DNA of 64,000 nucleotides from Nitrosospira multiformis (lineage in GTDB: Bacteria; Pseudomonadota; Gammaproteobacteria; Burkholderiales; Nitrosomonadaceae): positions 1 through 64,000 of the forward strand of contig NZ_QAOK01000018.1 in the NCBI RefSeq assembly GCF_003050865.1. Direction: 5' to 3'. Made by a program: the position numbers and the translations under genes. Shown here piece by piece: positions 1-7,998 of this stretch (position 1 is its first letter; each line of letters opens with the position of its first letter). The notes beneath the pieces were generated by a model. The model did not search any database, was not told where the DNA came from, and saw only the letters and a list, made by a program, of their open reading frames with translations.

Positions 1-133
1 CTTGTGTGGCCCGTAGCCTCTGGGAGCATCCTTCCATTGCAGGCCGTTCTTTATCACGTAAATAATCCCGCTGATCACCCGTAAATCGTCCACACATGCT
101 GACAGGCTGATAGCGGAGCACGCAGCCAATATC

Positions 134-355
134 TTGGCTCTGCTGCGAGACGGAGGCTGGAGCAGCAACAGGGCGCTGCTGACCCGTTTAGAAGCTGCGC
201 TGGGAAAGCTGGGGATGAGCCTGGCGGCTCGGTCCAAGGTTTCGATATTAAAGACCGATGGAGCAGAGAATCCTTATGGGGAGTTTGGGTGGAAATTGAA
301 ATGGTTTCAGATCACCCAGGATACCGCTGGTAAGCCCACTCTCGAGGAAGGGTAA
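134..355 (+). pseudogene. Phage terminase small subunit remnant (P27-like), C-terminal part
   Basis: A 73-codon frame reads ALLRDGGWSSNRALLTRLEAAL and then GKLGMSLAARSKVSIL. The latter resembles the C-terminal LGLTPxSRxKL signature of P27-family phage terminase small subunits. The frame stays open upstream to about position 62, where the sequence still looks coding-like, but there is no start codon with a ribosome site and a stop closes it at 59-61. Only TTG at 134 can serve as a start. The family is normally about 150 residues, so this is a decayed fragment. No capsid, portal or large terminase gene follows, so the rest of the prophage is lost or lies left of the window. The assignment rests on one short motif. 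Confidence 0.35.
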
Positions 356-519
356 GGTAATGTGCAGAGGTAACCATGTATGGGAAAAAATCAGCGTAGG
401 AAGTTGTAAACTCGATGCTCTGTCAAATTGACAAGATGGGAGGAGCGGAAAGTAAATAATAAAGAGAACAGGAAATTGATCGTTAACTACTTTCGAACAT
501 TAAAAGCGGAGAAAAACAG

Positions 520-1338
520 ATGTCGATCTCAAAAAAAATAACCGATAGGATTGTGTCGGGTATAAAACAGTACCAACCGATTCTGGCGGCGGCGAAAACA
601 AGAGACGCTGGAGAAGCTGACACAGTTACAATTATCAAGGATATGTTGGCCGATATTTTTGGCTTTGATAAGTACGTGGAAATTACATCTGAATATGCTA
701 TCCGAGGTACGTATTGTGATCTTGGAATCAAGATAGACGGCACACTCCAAACGCTCATTGAAGTAAAGGCAATTGGAATTGACCTCAAAGACAACCATCT
801 GAAACAGGCGGTAGATTATGCTGCCAATCAAGGGGTGGATTGGGTTTTGCTTACAAACGGAATGTGTTGGCGTGTTTATCGCGTCATTTTTTCAAAACCG
901 ATAAATCAGGAACTGGTGGTAAGTATAGATTTCGCCGCACTGAATTCACGGTCTTCAACCGATGTTGAATTGCTTTATTTGTGCTGTAAAGAAGGATGGC
1001 AACGATCAGTACTGGGCGAATACCACTTGCAAAAGCAGGCATTATCTCGTTTCTTTATAGGAGCAATCCTTCAGATCGATCCGGTTCTTGATGTCATTCG
1101 ACGGGAGTTACGCCGCATTTCGCCTGATGTTCGTATTGACACAGATCAAATTCGCGACGTACTAACAGCCGAGGTTATAAAGCGTGAAGTAATGGAGGGA
1201 GAAAAAGCTATCGAAGCAAAGAAGAAAATTGCACGTATCACATCAAAAAACAACAGAGCCCGCAAGAATGTGAAGGAAGGGGAAAAGGGGGAAAGAGAAA
1301 GCGAGTTAGCGCCGGCTGAACTTGAGGGCGTGCAGTAG
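520..1338 (+). CDS. Stand-alone HsdR_N-type (type I restriction R-subunit N-terminal domain) nuclease-like protein
   Basis: The 272-residue protein resembles the N-terminal endonuclease domain of type I restriction HsdR subunits but lacks the helicase motor. The PD-(D/E)XK signature is visible: Asp67 in TYCDLGIKIDG and Glu81-x-Lys83 in LIEVKAIG. It is followed by the alpha-helix and strand block KQAVDYAANQGVDWVLLTNG that is characteristic of this fold. The C-terminus (about 225-272) is rich in Lys, Arg and Glu and probably disordered or DNA binding. The start is an ATG with GGAG about 9 nt upstream. No methylase or specificity subunit is adjacent. Composition looks more AT-rich than the core genes to the right, and it sits in the accessory strip beside a tRNA, so it was probably acquired horizontally. 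Target and biological role are unknown. Confidence 0.7.
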   Translation: MSISKKITDRIVSGIKQYQPILAAAKTRDAGEADTVTIIKDMLADIFGFDKYVEITSEYAIRGTYCDLGIKIDGTLQTLIEVKAIGIDLKDNHLKQAVDYAANQGVDWVLLTNGMCWRVYRVIFSKPINQELVVSIDFAALNSRSSTDVELLYLCCKEGWQRSVLGEYHLQKQALSRFFIGAILQIDPVLDVIRRELRRISPDVRIDTDQIRDVLTAEVIKREVMEGEKAIEAKKKIARITSKNNRARKNVKEGEKGERESELAPAELEGVQ

Positions 1339-1555
1339 GAAAAACTGAGCCGAGATCACCTGGGGCTCAACCGTCTTACGATTTTAGGTTTTAGGTGTGT
1401 GGGTCTTCTTAAATTTAAGGAGGCCCCGCAAAAACAAGCAGTCCCAAAATTTTTTGGAACTGACTGGAAAAAGGCTGAGGCGGTTACAAAATGGTTACAT
1501 TCTGGAAAAACAAAAGGAATTCCAGTTTCTAATAAGTCACAAGTGATTGATTATT

Positions 1556-1631
1556 TGGTAGGCCGTGGCAGATTCGAACTGCCGACCAACGGATTAAAAG
1601 TCCGCTGCTCTACCGGCTGAGCTAACGGCCC
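1556..1631 (-). tRNA. tRNA-Lys (anticodon TTT), CCA encoded
   Basis: The reverse strand folds as a 76-nt cloverleaf. The acceptor stem is GGGCCGT/ACGGCCT (first pair G-T wobble), the D arm contains AGCTCAGCCGGTAGAGC, the anticodon loop is CTTTTAA with anticodon TTT, and the T arm contains GGTTCGAATC-like GCAGTTCGAATCTGC. It ends in discriminator A plus an encoded CCA (1556-1558). The 3' end faces the phage-remnant and nuclease strip at 1-1340, which is the usual arrangement when a tRNA 3' end has served as an integration site. Confidence 0.97.
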
Positions 1632-1651
1632 ATAGGTGCGAGGGGACGTGC

Positions 1652-1680
1652 ATTATACCGGCTCACTCTCCCGATATAAA
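1652..1680 (-). promoter_or_regulatory. Sigma70 promoter of tRNA-Lys
   Basis: On the reverse strand a perfect TATAAT -10 box (1652-1657) lies 17 nt downstream of a weak -35 box TTTATA (1675-1680). The -10 is followed by a GC-rich discriminator, typical of stable RNA genes, and the predicted start is about 12-14 nt before the mature tRNA 5' end. Confidence 0.65.
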
Positions 1681-1793
1681 GTTTTTTGACTGCCCTGTAG
1701 AACACATCGGTCTTGTAAACAGCTGCTCGAATTGCGTTTCATCACAGAACCGCTTTTGTTATTCTGTGCGGAGGCTTGTTGAAGGAATAATTT

Positions 1794-2921
1794 TTGAGCA
1801 GCGATGTGATCGTGATCGGTGGCGGAGTTGTCGGGCTTGCCACCGCGTGGGAATTATTGCGTTCGGGCGCGACAGTTACCGTACTTGAGCGCAATCTTTG
1901 CGGTCAGGAAGCATCCTGGGCGGGGGCCGGTATACTCTCGCCATTGTTGCCATGGGACTATCCGGAAGCGGTCACACAGCTTACACAGTTTAGTGCTTAT
2001 CTGTTTCTCCAATTTGTTGAAGCGTTGCAGGCGGAAACGGGCGTCGATCCGGAATATCAGGCCAGCGGCATGCTGGTGCTGCCCGATTCTTCCTCCCAAG
2101 CCTATGTCGAACCGGGGACGTTTGATAAATACAGCCGGATGCTTCTGGCCGAACGCTGGTGCACACGTCACGCCATATCCGTGCAGGAGGTTCAATCCAG
2201 TCAAATAGCTCCTTCGCTCGTGCGCGACACGGCCGCGCTCTGGCTGCCCGAGGTATGCCAGGTAAGGAATCCGCGTTTGCTGCAGGCGTTGATAAAGACG
2301 GTGAAGGGGCTTGGCGGTAAAATCGTCGAGCATGCCGAGATTACAGGCTGGAAGATCGAGCGGGGGTACGTCCAATCCATCAGTACGGTGGCGGGCGAGC
2401 GTCATTCTGCAGGGCAGTATGTTGTTGCCGCGGGAGCATGGAGCAGGCGGCTTCTGGCCGAGCATGCGGAAGCACTGGAGGTCTGGCCGGTCCGCGGCCA
2501 GATTCTGTTGTTCAAGGTGCGGCCAGGGTTGCTCGAGCCGATAGTGCTCGACGAGCGGAACAATTTTTATCTCATCCCCCGTCGGGACGGGCACATACTT
2601 GCGGGCAGCACCCTGGAGGAAGCCGGTTTCGACAAAAGTACGACGCCCGAAGCGCGGGAAACATTGCTTGCAAGGGCGCAAGCCCTGATTCCTGTTCTTG
2701 CTGAGGAGAAGATCGTCGCGCATTGGGCAGGCCTGCGGCCGGCTTCACCTCATAACATACCTGTGATTTCCGTGCATCCAGCGATCTCCAACCTGTATCT
2801 CAACAGCGGTCATTATCGCTACGGCGTCACCATGGCGCCCGGCAGCGCGCAGCTCGTAGTCAACATGATCCTGGGCAAACTCCAGCCGCTCGATGTGGTG
2901 CCCTATCAGTGGCCGGTTTGA
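1794..2921 (+). CDS. thiO: Glycine oxidase ThiO (FAD-dependent)
   Basis: This DAO-family flavoenzyme oxidises glycine to iminoglycine, the C2-N3 donor for the thiazole half of thiamine. The Rossmann dinucleotide motif GGGVVGLATAWEL at residues 8-20 binds FAD. ASWAGAGILSPL at about 40-51 and the C-terminal WAGLRPASPHNIPVI and SGHYRYGVTMAPG blocks are ThiO signatures. The 375-residue length matches the family. The start is TTG at 1794 with GAAGGA about 8 nt upstream; no better in-frame start exists before the glycine-rich loop. The gene stands alone and no other thiamine gene is in the window. Confidence 0.93.
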   Translation: MSSDVIVIGGGVVGLATAWELLRSGATVTVLERNLCGQEASWAGAGILSPLLPWDYPEAVTQLTQFSAYLFLQFVEALQAETGVDPEYQASGMLVLPDSSSQAYVEPGTFDKYSRMLLAERWCTRHAISVQEVQSSQIAPSLVRDTAALWLPEVCQVRNPRLLQALIKTVKGLGGKIVEHAEITGWKIERGYVQSISTVAGERHSAGQYVVAAGAWSRRLLAEHAEALEVWPVRGQILLFKVRPGLLEPIVLDERNNFYLIPRRDGHILAGSTLEEAGFDKSTTPEARETLLARAQALIPVLAEEKIVAHWAGLRPASPHNIPVISVHPAISNLYLNSGHYRYGVTMAPGSAQLVVNMILGKLQPLDVVPYQWPV

Positions 2922-3093
2922 ACCCGATCGGTGGCGATCTGAACCCGGTAAGTTTGAATCCAGTAAGTCCGATTATCAACCAGGGAGGGCCGCTTGAAGA
3001 ACTCATTCTTGTCGGCTTTATGCTGGGGGCGGGGGGTGATAACATTGCACCACTTCAATAAAGGACTCAATAAGGACTACAAGGCATAGAATT

Positions 3094-3816
3094 ATGGCGG
3101 GTCACAGCAAGTGGGCTAATATCAAGCACAAGAAAGCCGCGCAGGATGCGAAGCGCGGCAAGATTTTCACCCGGCTCATCAAGGAAATTACCGTTGCCGC
3201 AAGACTCGGCGGCGGCGATCCGAACAGCAACCCGCGATTGCGTCTGGCTGTCGATAAGGCTTACGAGCAGAACATGCCCAAGGAAAACGTGGAGCGCGCG
3301 ATCAAGCGCGGCAGCGGCGATCTGGAAGGCGTGAATTACGAAGAAATACGTTACGAAGGTTATGGCATTGCCGGTGCGGCCGTGCTGGTCGATTGCATGA
3401 CCGACAATCGCGTGCGTACCGTGGCAGACGTGCGCCATGCTTTTACCAAATACGGCGGTAATCTTGGCACGGACGGTTCGGTAGGTTTTCTTTTCAAGCA
3501 CTGTGGCCAGTTGCTGTTTGCCCCGGGCACGGATGAAGACAAACTGATGGAAGTAGCCCTGGAAGCCGGCGCCGAGGACATTATCAGCAATGATGATGGC
3601 AGCATCGAAGTCATCACCGCGCCGTATGAATTTGTCTTGGTGAAGGAAGCGTTGGAGAAGGCAGGGCTCAAGGCAGAGCTAGCCGAAGTGACCATGAAGC
3701 CTGTCAATGAAACCGAATTGACCGGGGACGATTCGGTAAAAATGCAAAAACTGCTCGATGCTTTGGAAAGCATCGACGATGTACAGGAAGTCTATACAAC
3801 TGCGGTGATCGACTGA
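3094..3816 (+). CDS. yebC: YebC/PmpR family transcriptional regulator or translation factor
   Basis: A complete 240-residue TACO1/YebC family protein begins with the diagnostic [22 protein letters not shown]. The family is cytoplasmic; members are reported as DNA-binding regulators and, more recently, as factors relieving ribosome stalling. It is the first gene of a yebC-ruvC-ruvA-ruvB group, a very common bacterial order. Its TGA stop (3814-3816) is in the same reading frame as ruvC, with only 11 codons between them. An in-frame AGGACTACAAGGC stretch ahead of ATG 3094 provides a ribosome site. Confidence 0.95.
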   Translation: MAGHSKWANIKHKKAAQDAKRGKIFTRLIKEITVAARLGGGDPNSNPRLRLAVDKAYEQNMPKENVERAIKRGSGDLEGVNYEEIRYEGYGIAGAAVLVDCMTDNRVRTVADVRHAFTKYGGNLGTDGSVGFLFKHCGQLLFAPGTDEDKLMEVALEAGAEDIISNDDGSIEVITAPYEFVLVKEALEKAGLKAELAEVTMKPVNETELTGDDSVKMQKLLDALESIDDVQEVYTTAVID

Positions 3817-3849
3817 GCAGGTTTTTTCCGGCAGAAAAAAGGCAATCAA

Positions 3850-4368
3850 ATCCGTATACTCGGCATAGATCCAGGCCTGCGGCTAACCGGTTTTGGAATC
3901 ATCGACAAGACCGGCGGCAAACTGGTCTATGTCAGCAGTGGCCGCATCAGGACAGTTGAGGGTGAATTGCCGTTGCGCCTCAAATGCATCATGGATCACC
4001 TCAACGAAGTCATCGCAGAGCACAAGCCTGATCACGTCGCGATCGAGCAGGTGTTTGTCAATGTCAATCCAAAATCCACCTTGATGCTTGGGCAGGCGCG
4101 CGGAGCGGCGATATGCACGGCAGTGCTGAATAATCTGTCCGTTGCAGAGTATACGGCGCTGCAGATCAAGCAAGCGGTGGTCGGTGAAGGCCACGCCCGG
4201 AAAGAACAGGTGCAGGAAATGGTAAGACGGCTGTTGCGCCTCACCGGCCAGCCTGGGGCGGACGCCGCTGATGCCCTTGCCTGTGCTATTTGCCATGCCC
4301 ATGGAGGCCTAGGGCTCGGCGCCCTGTCGACCGCCGGTTACCGGGTAAAACGGGGGCGCCTCATATGA
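3850..4368 (+). CDS. ruvC: Crossover junction endodeoxyribonuclease RuvC, non-canonical ATC start
   Basis: RuvC resolves Holliday junctions made by RuvAB. The frame encodes [18 protein letters not shown], then [21 protein letters not shown] and [16 protein letters not shown], giving the catalytic Asp7, the Glu of the IEQ motif and the C-terminal Asp pair. No ATG, GTG or TTG occurs in frame between the yebC stop and the catalytic Asp7. The codon aligned with Met1 of the family (MRILGID) is ATC at 3850, and AAGG lies 7 nt upstream. The first in-frame ATG is near 3988 and would delete the active site. With ATC the product is 172 residues, the normal RuvC length. The stop overlaps the ruvA ATG (ATGA at 4365-4368). 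Either a rare AUC start or a sequence error is implied. Confidence 0.88.
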   Translation: MRILGIDPGLRLTGFGIIDKTGGKLVYVSSGRIRTVEGELPLRLKCIMDHLNEVIAEHKPDHVAIEQVFVNVNPKSTLMLGQARGAAICTAVLNNLSVAEYTALQIKQAVVGEGHARKEQVQEMVRRLLRLTGQPGADAADALACAICHAHGGLGLGALSTAGYRVKRGRLI

Positions 4369-4958
4369 TCGGCAGAATAAGCGGGCTCCTGCTGGAAAAA
4401 TTTCCCCCGCTGGTGCTGGTTGACGTCCAGGGTGTGGGTTATGAGATCGACGTGCCCATGAGCACGTTCTACAACCTGCCGGCCGTCGGCACGCAAATCA
4501 CGCTCCACACTCATTTCGTCGTGCGCGAAGACGTGCATCTGCTTTTCGGTTTCGCTACCGAAGGCGAGCGGCAGGCTTTTCGCCAGCTCGTCAAAATTTC
4601 CGGCGTTGGGGCGAGAACTGCGCTTGCTTTACTATCCGGCCTGAGCGTGGCTGACTTGCAGCAGGCGGTGTCCGATCAGGATCCTGCCCGTCTGATCAGG
4701 ATTCCCGGCATCGGCAAGAAGACGGCCGAGCGCTTGCTGCTGGAATTGCGCGACAAACTTGACCTGGTCGTGTCCGCGATTCCGGGTGCAACGGGAGCCC
4801 GGCGCCCCTCAGCAATGGGAAGCGATGTGCTGAATGCCCTGTTGTCTCTAGGGTATAATGATCGCGAGGCTAATTGGGCGGTCAGGCAGCTATCCGTGGA
4901 TCTCTCCGTTTCGGACGGCATAAAACAGGCATTGAAGCTCTTGTCAAAAGAGAAATAA
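4365..4958 (+). CDS. ruvA: Holliday junction branch-migration protein RuvA
   Basis: The 197-residue RuvA tetramer subunit binds four-way junctions and loads RuvB. The N-terminal OB fold begins [28 protein letters not shown]. Tandem helix-hairpin-helix motifs follow ([18 protein letters not shown] and [22 protein letters not shown]), then a flexible linker and the C-terminal UBA-like domain ([17 protein letters not shown]) that contacts RuvB. The ATG overlaps the ruvC stop, so this start is preferred over an upstream in-frame ATG inside ruvC. Confidence 0.96.
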   Translation: MIGRISGLLLEKFPPLVLVDVQGVGYEIDVPMSTFYNLPAVGTQITLHTHFVVREDVHLLFGFATEGERQAFRQLVKISGVGARTALALLSGLSVADLQQAVSDQDPARLIRIPGIGKKTAERLLLELRDKLDLVVSAIPGATGARRPSAMGSDVLNALLSLGYNDREANWAVRQLSVDLSVSDGIKQALKLLSKEK

Positions 4959-5095
4959 CGTCTTTATGGGCAGTGGGAAAATCCCATCCTTCGGATTACC
5001 GCTCCGGAGCCCCCGATTTCCTGAAATGAATTTATCTCTGCAATCCAATACAACCAGCAGAAAACCGGGCGGGATAGCCGCTTTTTGAATTGGGA

Positions 5096-6139
5096 ATGAT
5101 AGAAACAGACCGCCTGATCACCCCCGCCCCCATTTCGTTTAAAGAAGAGGATCTGGAGCGGGCGCTGCGGCCGAAGCATCTGGCCGAATACATAGGCCAG
5201 GAAAAAATTCGCGGGCAGTTGCAGATATTCATCGAGGCGGCAAGGCGACGCAGGGAAGCGCTCGATCACGTACTGCTGTTTGGTCCGCCCGGTCTTGGTA
5301 AAACCACCCTTGCGCACATCATTGCCAAGGAGATGGGCGTGGGACTGCGCCAGACTTCCGGCCCGGTGCTGGAACGTCCAGGCGATCTTGCCGCCCTGCT
5401 GACCAATCTCGAACCCAACGATGTTTTGTTCATAGATGAAATCCATCGTCTCTCCCCGGTCGTGGAGGAAATTCTCTATCCGGCACTGGAGGATTACCAG
5501 CTCGACATCATGATCGGCGAAGGCCCTGCGGCACGTTCGGTCAAGCTCGATTTGCCGCCTTTTACCCTGGTGGGGGCCACGACCCGGGCCGGCATGCTGA
5601 CCAATCCGCTGCGTGACCGTTTTGGCATCATCTCGCGCCTGGAATTCTACTCAGTCGAAGAACTCACCCAGATCGTTATGCGCTCTGCTGCCTTGTTGGG
5701 AGCAGACATCTCTCCCGATGGCGCCACTGAAATTGCGCGCCGTTCGCGTGGAACGCCTCGCATTGTCAATCGTCTTCTGCGACGCGTGCGTGACTTTGCA
5801 GAAGTCAAGGCGGAGGGCCGCATTAACCGCGAGGTCGCCGACGCCGCCCTGCTCATGCTGGACGTGGATGCAATCGGACTCGATGTAATGGATAGAAAGC
5901 TGCTCCTCACCGTAATGGAAAAATTCGGCGGCGGTCCGGTCGGTGTCGATAACCTTGCCGCCGCCATCAGCGAAGAGCGCGGAACCATAGAAGACGTGCT
6001 CGAGCCTTACCTGATCCAGCAGGGGTATATGAAGCGCACTCCCCGCGGGCGCATGGCGACATCTATCGCGTATCAGCATTTTGGTCTGGCGCTGCCAAGG
6101 AATGGACTCAGCGGGGATTTGTGGGATGAGAATCAGTAG
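5096..6139 (+). CDS. ruvB: Holliday junction helicase RuvB
   Basis: A 347-residue AAA+ motor. Walker A is GPPGLGKTT, Walker B is [10 protein letters not shown], sensor 1 is VGATTRAG, the arginine-finger region is LRDRFGI, and the C-terminal winged helix contains RTPRGRMAT. RuvB drives branch migration with RuvA. The ATG at 5096 (MIETDRLI) is preferred; a TTG two codons upstream at 5090 is an alternative, and neither has a strong ribosome site. About 135 nt separate it from ruvA, which is longer than usual. Confidence 0.96.
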   Translation: MIETDRLITPAPISFKEEDLERALRPKHLAEYIGQEKIRGQLQIFIEAARRRREALDHVLLFGPPGLGKTTLAHIIAKEMGVGLRQTSGPVLERPGDLAALLTNLEPNDVLFIDEIHRLSPVVEEILYPALEDYQLDIMIGEGPAARSVKLDLPPFTLVGATTRAGMLTNPLRDRFGIISRLEFYSVEELTQIVMRSAALLGADISPDGATEIARRSRGTPRIVNRLLRRVRDFAEVKAEGRINREVADAALLMLDVDAIGLDVMDRKLLLTVMEKFGGGPVGVDNLAAAISEERGTIEDVLEPYLIQQGYMKRTPRGRMATSIAYQHFGLALPRNGLSGDLWDENQ

Positions 6140-6219
6140 TAAATTTCCCGTGATGCAATCGTAGCAGCCGGCGAACCGGTTGCGATGTCGGCATCAATTT
6201 CTCAATTGATCAGATAAAG

Positions 6220-6642
6220 ATGTCTTACTCAGGTTCCGAGGTTCCCTTTTCTTTACCCGTCCGCGTCTATTATCAGGATACCGATGCAGGCGGCGTGGTT
6301 TATCATTCAACTTATCTCGATTTCATGGAGCGTGCCCGCTACGAATGGTTGCGCGAATTGGGGTTCAATATTCATTCATTAAGTCAGATTCATAAGGTGA
6401 TTTTCATGGTACGTTCGCTTGGCATTGAATACTTTAAACCGGCCCTGCTGGATGACCTGCTGCACATTACAACGCAGGCAGCGGAATTGGGCAGAAGCCG
6501 CATCACGATCGCGCAACGGGTCTTGCGAGGCGATGTTACGCTAGCTACCGCTACCGTGCAGGCGGTATGCGTGGGAGTGGATAGTCTGAAACCGGTGAGC
6601 GTCCCTGCTGCCCTGCGTCTCAAGCTTGGAAAATTATCATGA
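6220..6642 (+). CDS. ybgC: Tol-Pal system acyl-CoA thioesterase YbgC
   Basis: A 140-residue hotdog-fold thioesterase. The catalytic motif VYYQDTDAGGVVYHSTYLDFMERAR contains the active Asp. YbgC hydrolyses short or medium acyl thioesters and is almost always the first gene of the tol-pal operon. Its TGA overlaps the ATG of tolQ (ATGA at 6639-6642), indicating translational coupling. Confidence 0.94.
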   Translation: MSYSGSEVPFSLPVRVYYQDTDAGGVVYHSTYLDFMERARYEWLRELGFNIHSLSQIHKVIFMVRSLGIEYFKPALLDDLLHITTQAAELGRSRITIAQRVLRGDVTLATATVQAVCVGVDSLKPVSVPAALRLKLGKLS

Positions 6643-7325
6643 ATCTGACTGTTGGCCAGGATATGTCCCTTTTTCAGCTCATCGGCAGCGCGAGTTTGCC
6701 AGTGCAGTTGGTGATGCTGCTGCTGGTGATCGCTTCACTGATGTCATGGTGGTACATTTTTCGCAAACTGTTTGTCATCCGCGAGGCGGAGAGGCAGTGC
6801 GATGAATTCGAGAATGTTTTCTGGAAGGGAACCGATCTCAATGCGCTTTTCCAGAGCGCTGCTGCTTCCCGTCATACCGCAGGCAGCATGGAACGGATCT
6901 TCGAGGCGGGTTTTCGGGAATTCATGAAGCACAGGCGTCAGCCGGGAATGGATACCGGCACGGCCATGGACAGTACCCGTCGTGCCATGCGCGCGACCTA
7001 CCAGCGTGAAATGGATCGTCTTGAATCGCATCTCTCTTTTCTTGCGACGGTCGGCTCCGTGAGCCCGTATGTGGGATTGTTCGGCACCGTCTGGGGCATC
7101 ATGAATTCATTTCGCGGTTTGTCCAATGTCGCCCAAGCCACCATTTCCCACGTTGCGCCCGGCATTGCGGAGGCGTTGATTGCCACCGCCATGGGCCTGT
7201 TTGCCGCGATCCCCGCGGTTATCGCTTATAACCGCTATGCCAGCAGTATGGACAGGCTGGCCACGCGGTTCGAGAGCTTCATGGAAGAAATGTCGAATGT
7301 TCTGCAGCGGCAGGCCGGCGGCTAG
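6639..7325 (+). CDS. tolQ: Tol-Pal proton-channel subunit TolQ
   Basis: A 228-residue inner-membrane protein of the TolQ/ExbB/MotA family. It has an N-terminal transmembrane segment (VQLVMLLLVIASLMSWWYIF, about 23-42), a cytoplasmic domain, and two C-terminal transmembrane helices. The LSFLATVGSVSPYVGLFGTVWGIMNSF block and GIAEALIATAMGLFAAIPAVIAYN are diagnostic. It forms the proton-motive-force channel with TolR that energises TolA during outer-membrane constriction. Confidence 0.96.
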   Translation: MNLTVGQDMSLFQLIGSASLPVQLVMLLLVIASLMSWWYIFRKLFVIREAERQCDEFENVFWKGTDLNALFQSAAASRHTAGSMERIFEAGFREFMKHRRQPGMDTGTAMDSTRRAMRATYQREMDRLESHLSFLATVGSVSPYVGLFGTVWGIMNSFRGLSNVAQATISHVAPGIAEALIATAMGLFAAIPAVIAYNRYASSMDRLATRFESFMEEMSNVLQRQAGG

Positions 7326-7361
7326 GAACGTGAATAAGGATAGTTTCGGAGAGCGGAGATT

Positions 7362-7778
7362 GTGACTGAGCGACGCGCCAGAAGGCGCCTGATGAATGAG
7401 ATAAACGTCGTACCCTACATTGACGTGATGCTGGTGCTGCTCGTCATTTTCATGATCACGGCGCCGCTCATCACTCCGGGCGAGATTGACCTGCCGCAGA
7501 TCGGGAAGTCGCTGTCGCCACCGGTTGCTCCGCTAGAGGTGATTGTCAAGGCCAACGGTATTCTGGCACTGAATGATCGCTCTGTCAGAGAGGGCGAGAA
7601 GCAGGTCAGTCGTAAGGAGCTTGTCGAGGTGATCAAACAGAAACAGGCGGCAAATGCCGAGCAGCCGGTGGTGATTGCCGGCGACAAAAATGTGCGCTAC
7701 GAGGAAGTGATAAACGTGATGGATATTCTGCAACAGCAGCAGGTGAAGAAGGTGGGACTGCTGGCCCGGCCGAAATGA
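7362..7778 (+). CDS. tolR: Tol-Pal subunit TolR
   Basis: A 138-residue ExbD/TolR family protein with one N-terminal transmembrane helix (YIDVMLVLLVIFMITAPL). This helix contains the proton-relay Asp seen in the NVVPYIDVMLVLLVIFM motif. A periplasmic domain follows, ending VKKVGLLARPK. The start is GTG at 7362 (VTERRARRR), preceded by GGAGAGCGGAGA. It directly follows tolQ. Confidence 0.95.
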   Translation: MTERRARRRLMNEINVVPYIDVMLVLLVIFMITAPLITPGEIDLPQIGKSLSPPVAPLEVIVKANGILALNDRSVREGEKQVSRKELVEVIKQKQAANAEQPVVIAGDKNVRYEEVINVMDILQQQQVKKVGLLARPK

Positions 7779-7998
7779 GCACGCCTCTGAAAATTCGGAT
7801 TTGCAGTCGTCCTTTGCAGTCCTTCCGTGGGGGTCGGCCGCTTGTTCGCGCTACCCCGTTGCAAGCTTTTGCTGCTTGCAAAAGATATGTTTCCATGCAT
7901 TCAGCGTGTCTTGACGCTGGAATTTGTGTTTGCCTCCAGACTATTAAACGAGTTTGCTTGTAAGTTTGGGTTAGACGCCCACAACGAATACGAATGCC
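7779..7998 (+). other. Unusual 220-nt spacer between tolR and tolA, with hairpin
   Basis: tolR and tolA are normally close together. Here 220 nt separate them. The stretch contains a perfect 8-bp inverted repeat TTGCAAGC (7859-7866) / GCTTGCAA (7874-7881) with a 7-nt loop and no T run, so it is not a convincing terminator. A 62-codon frame starts at ATG 7775, overlapping the tolR stop, but its Cys- and Arg-rich translation is not recognisable. No strong promoter was seen. Confidence 0.5.

Noticed and set aside
1399-1620. Forward open frame of 73 codons ending GRGRFELPTNGLKVRCSTG
   Set aside because: Its 3' third is the antisense translation of tRNA-Lys; this is a well-known spurious call next to tRNA genes.
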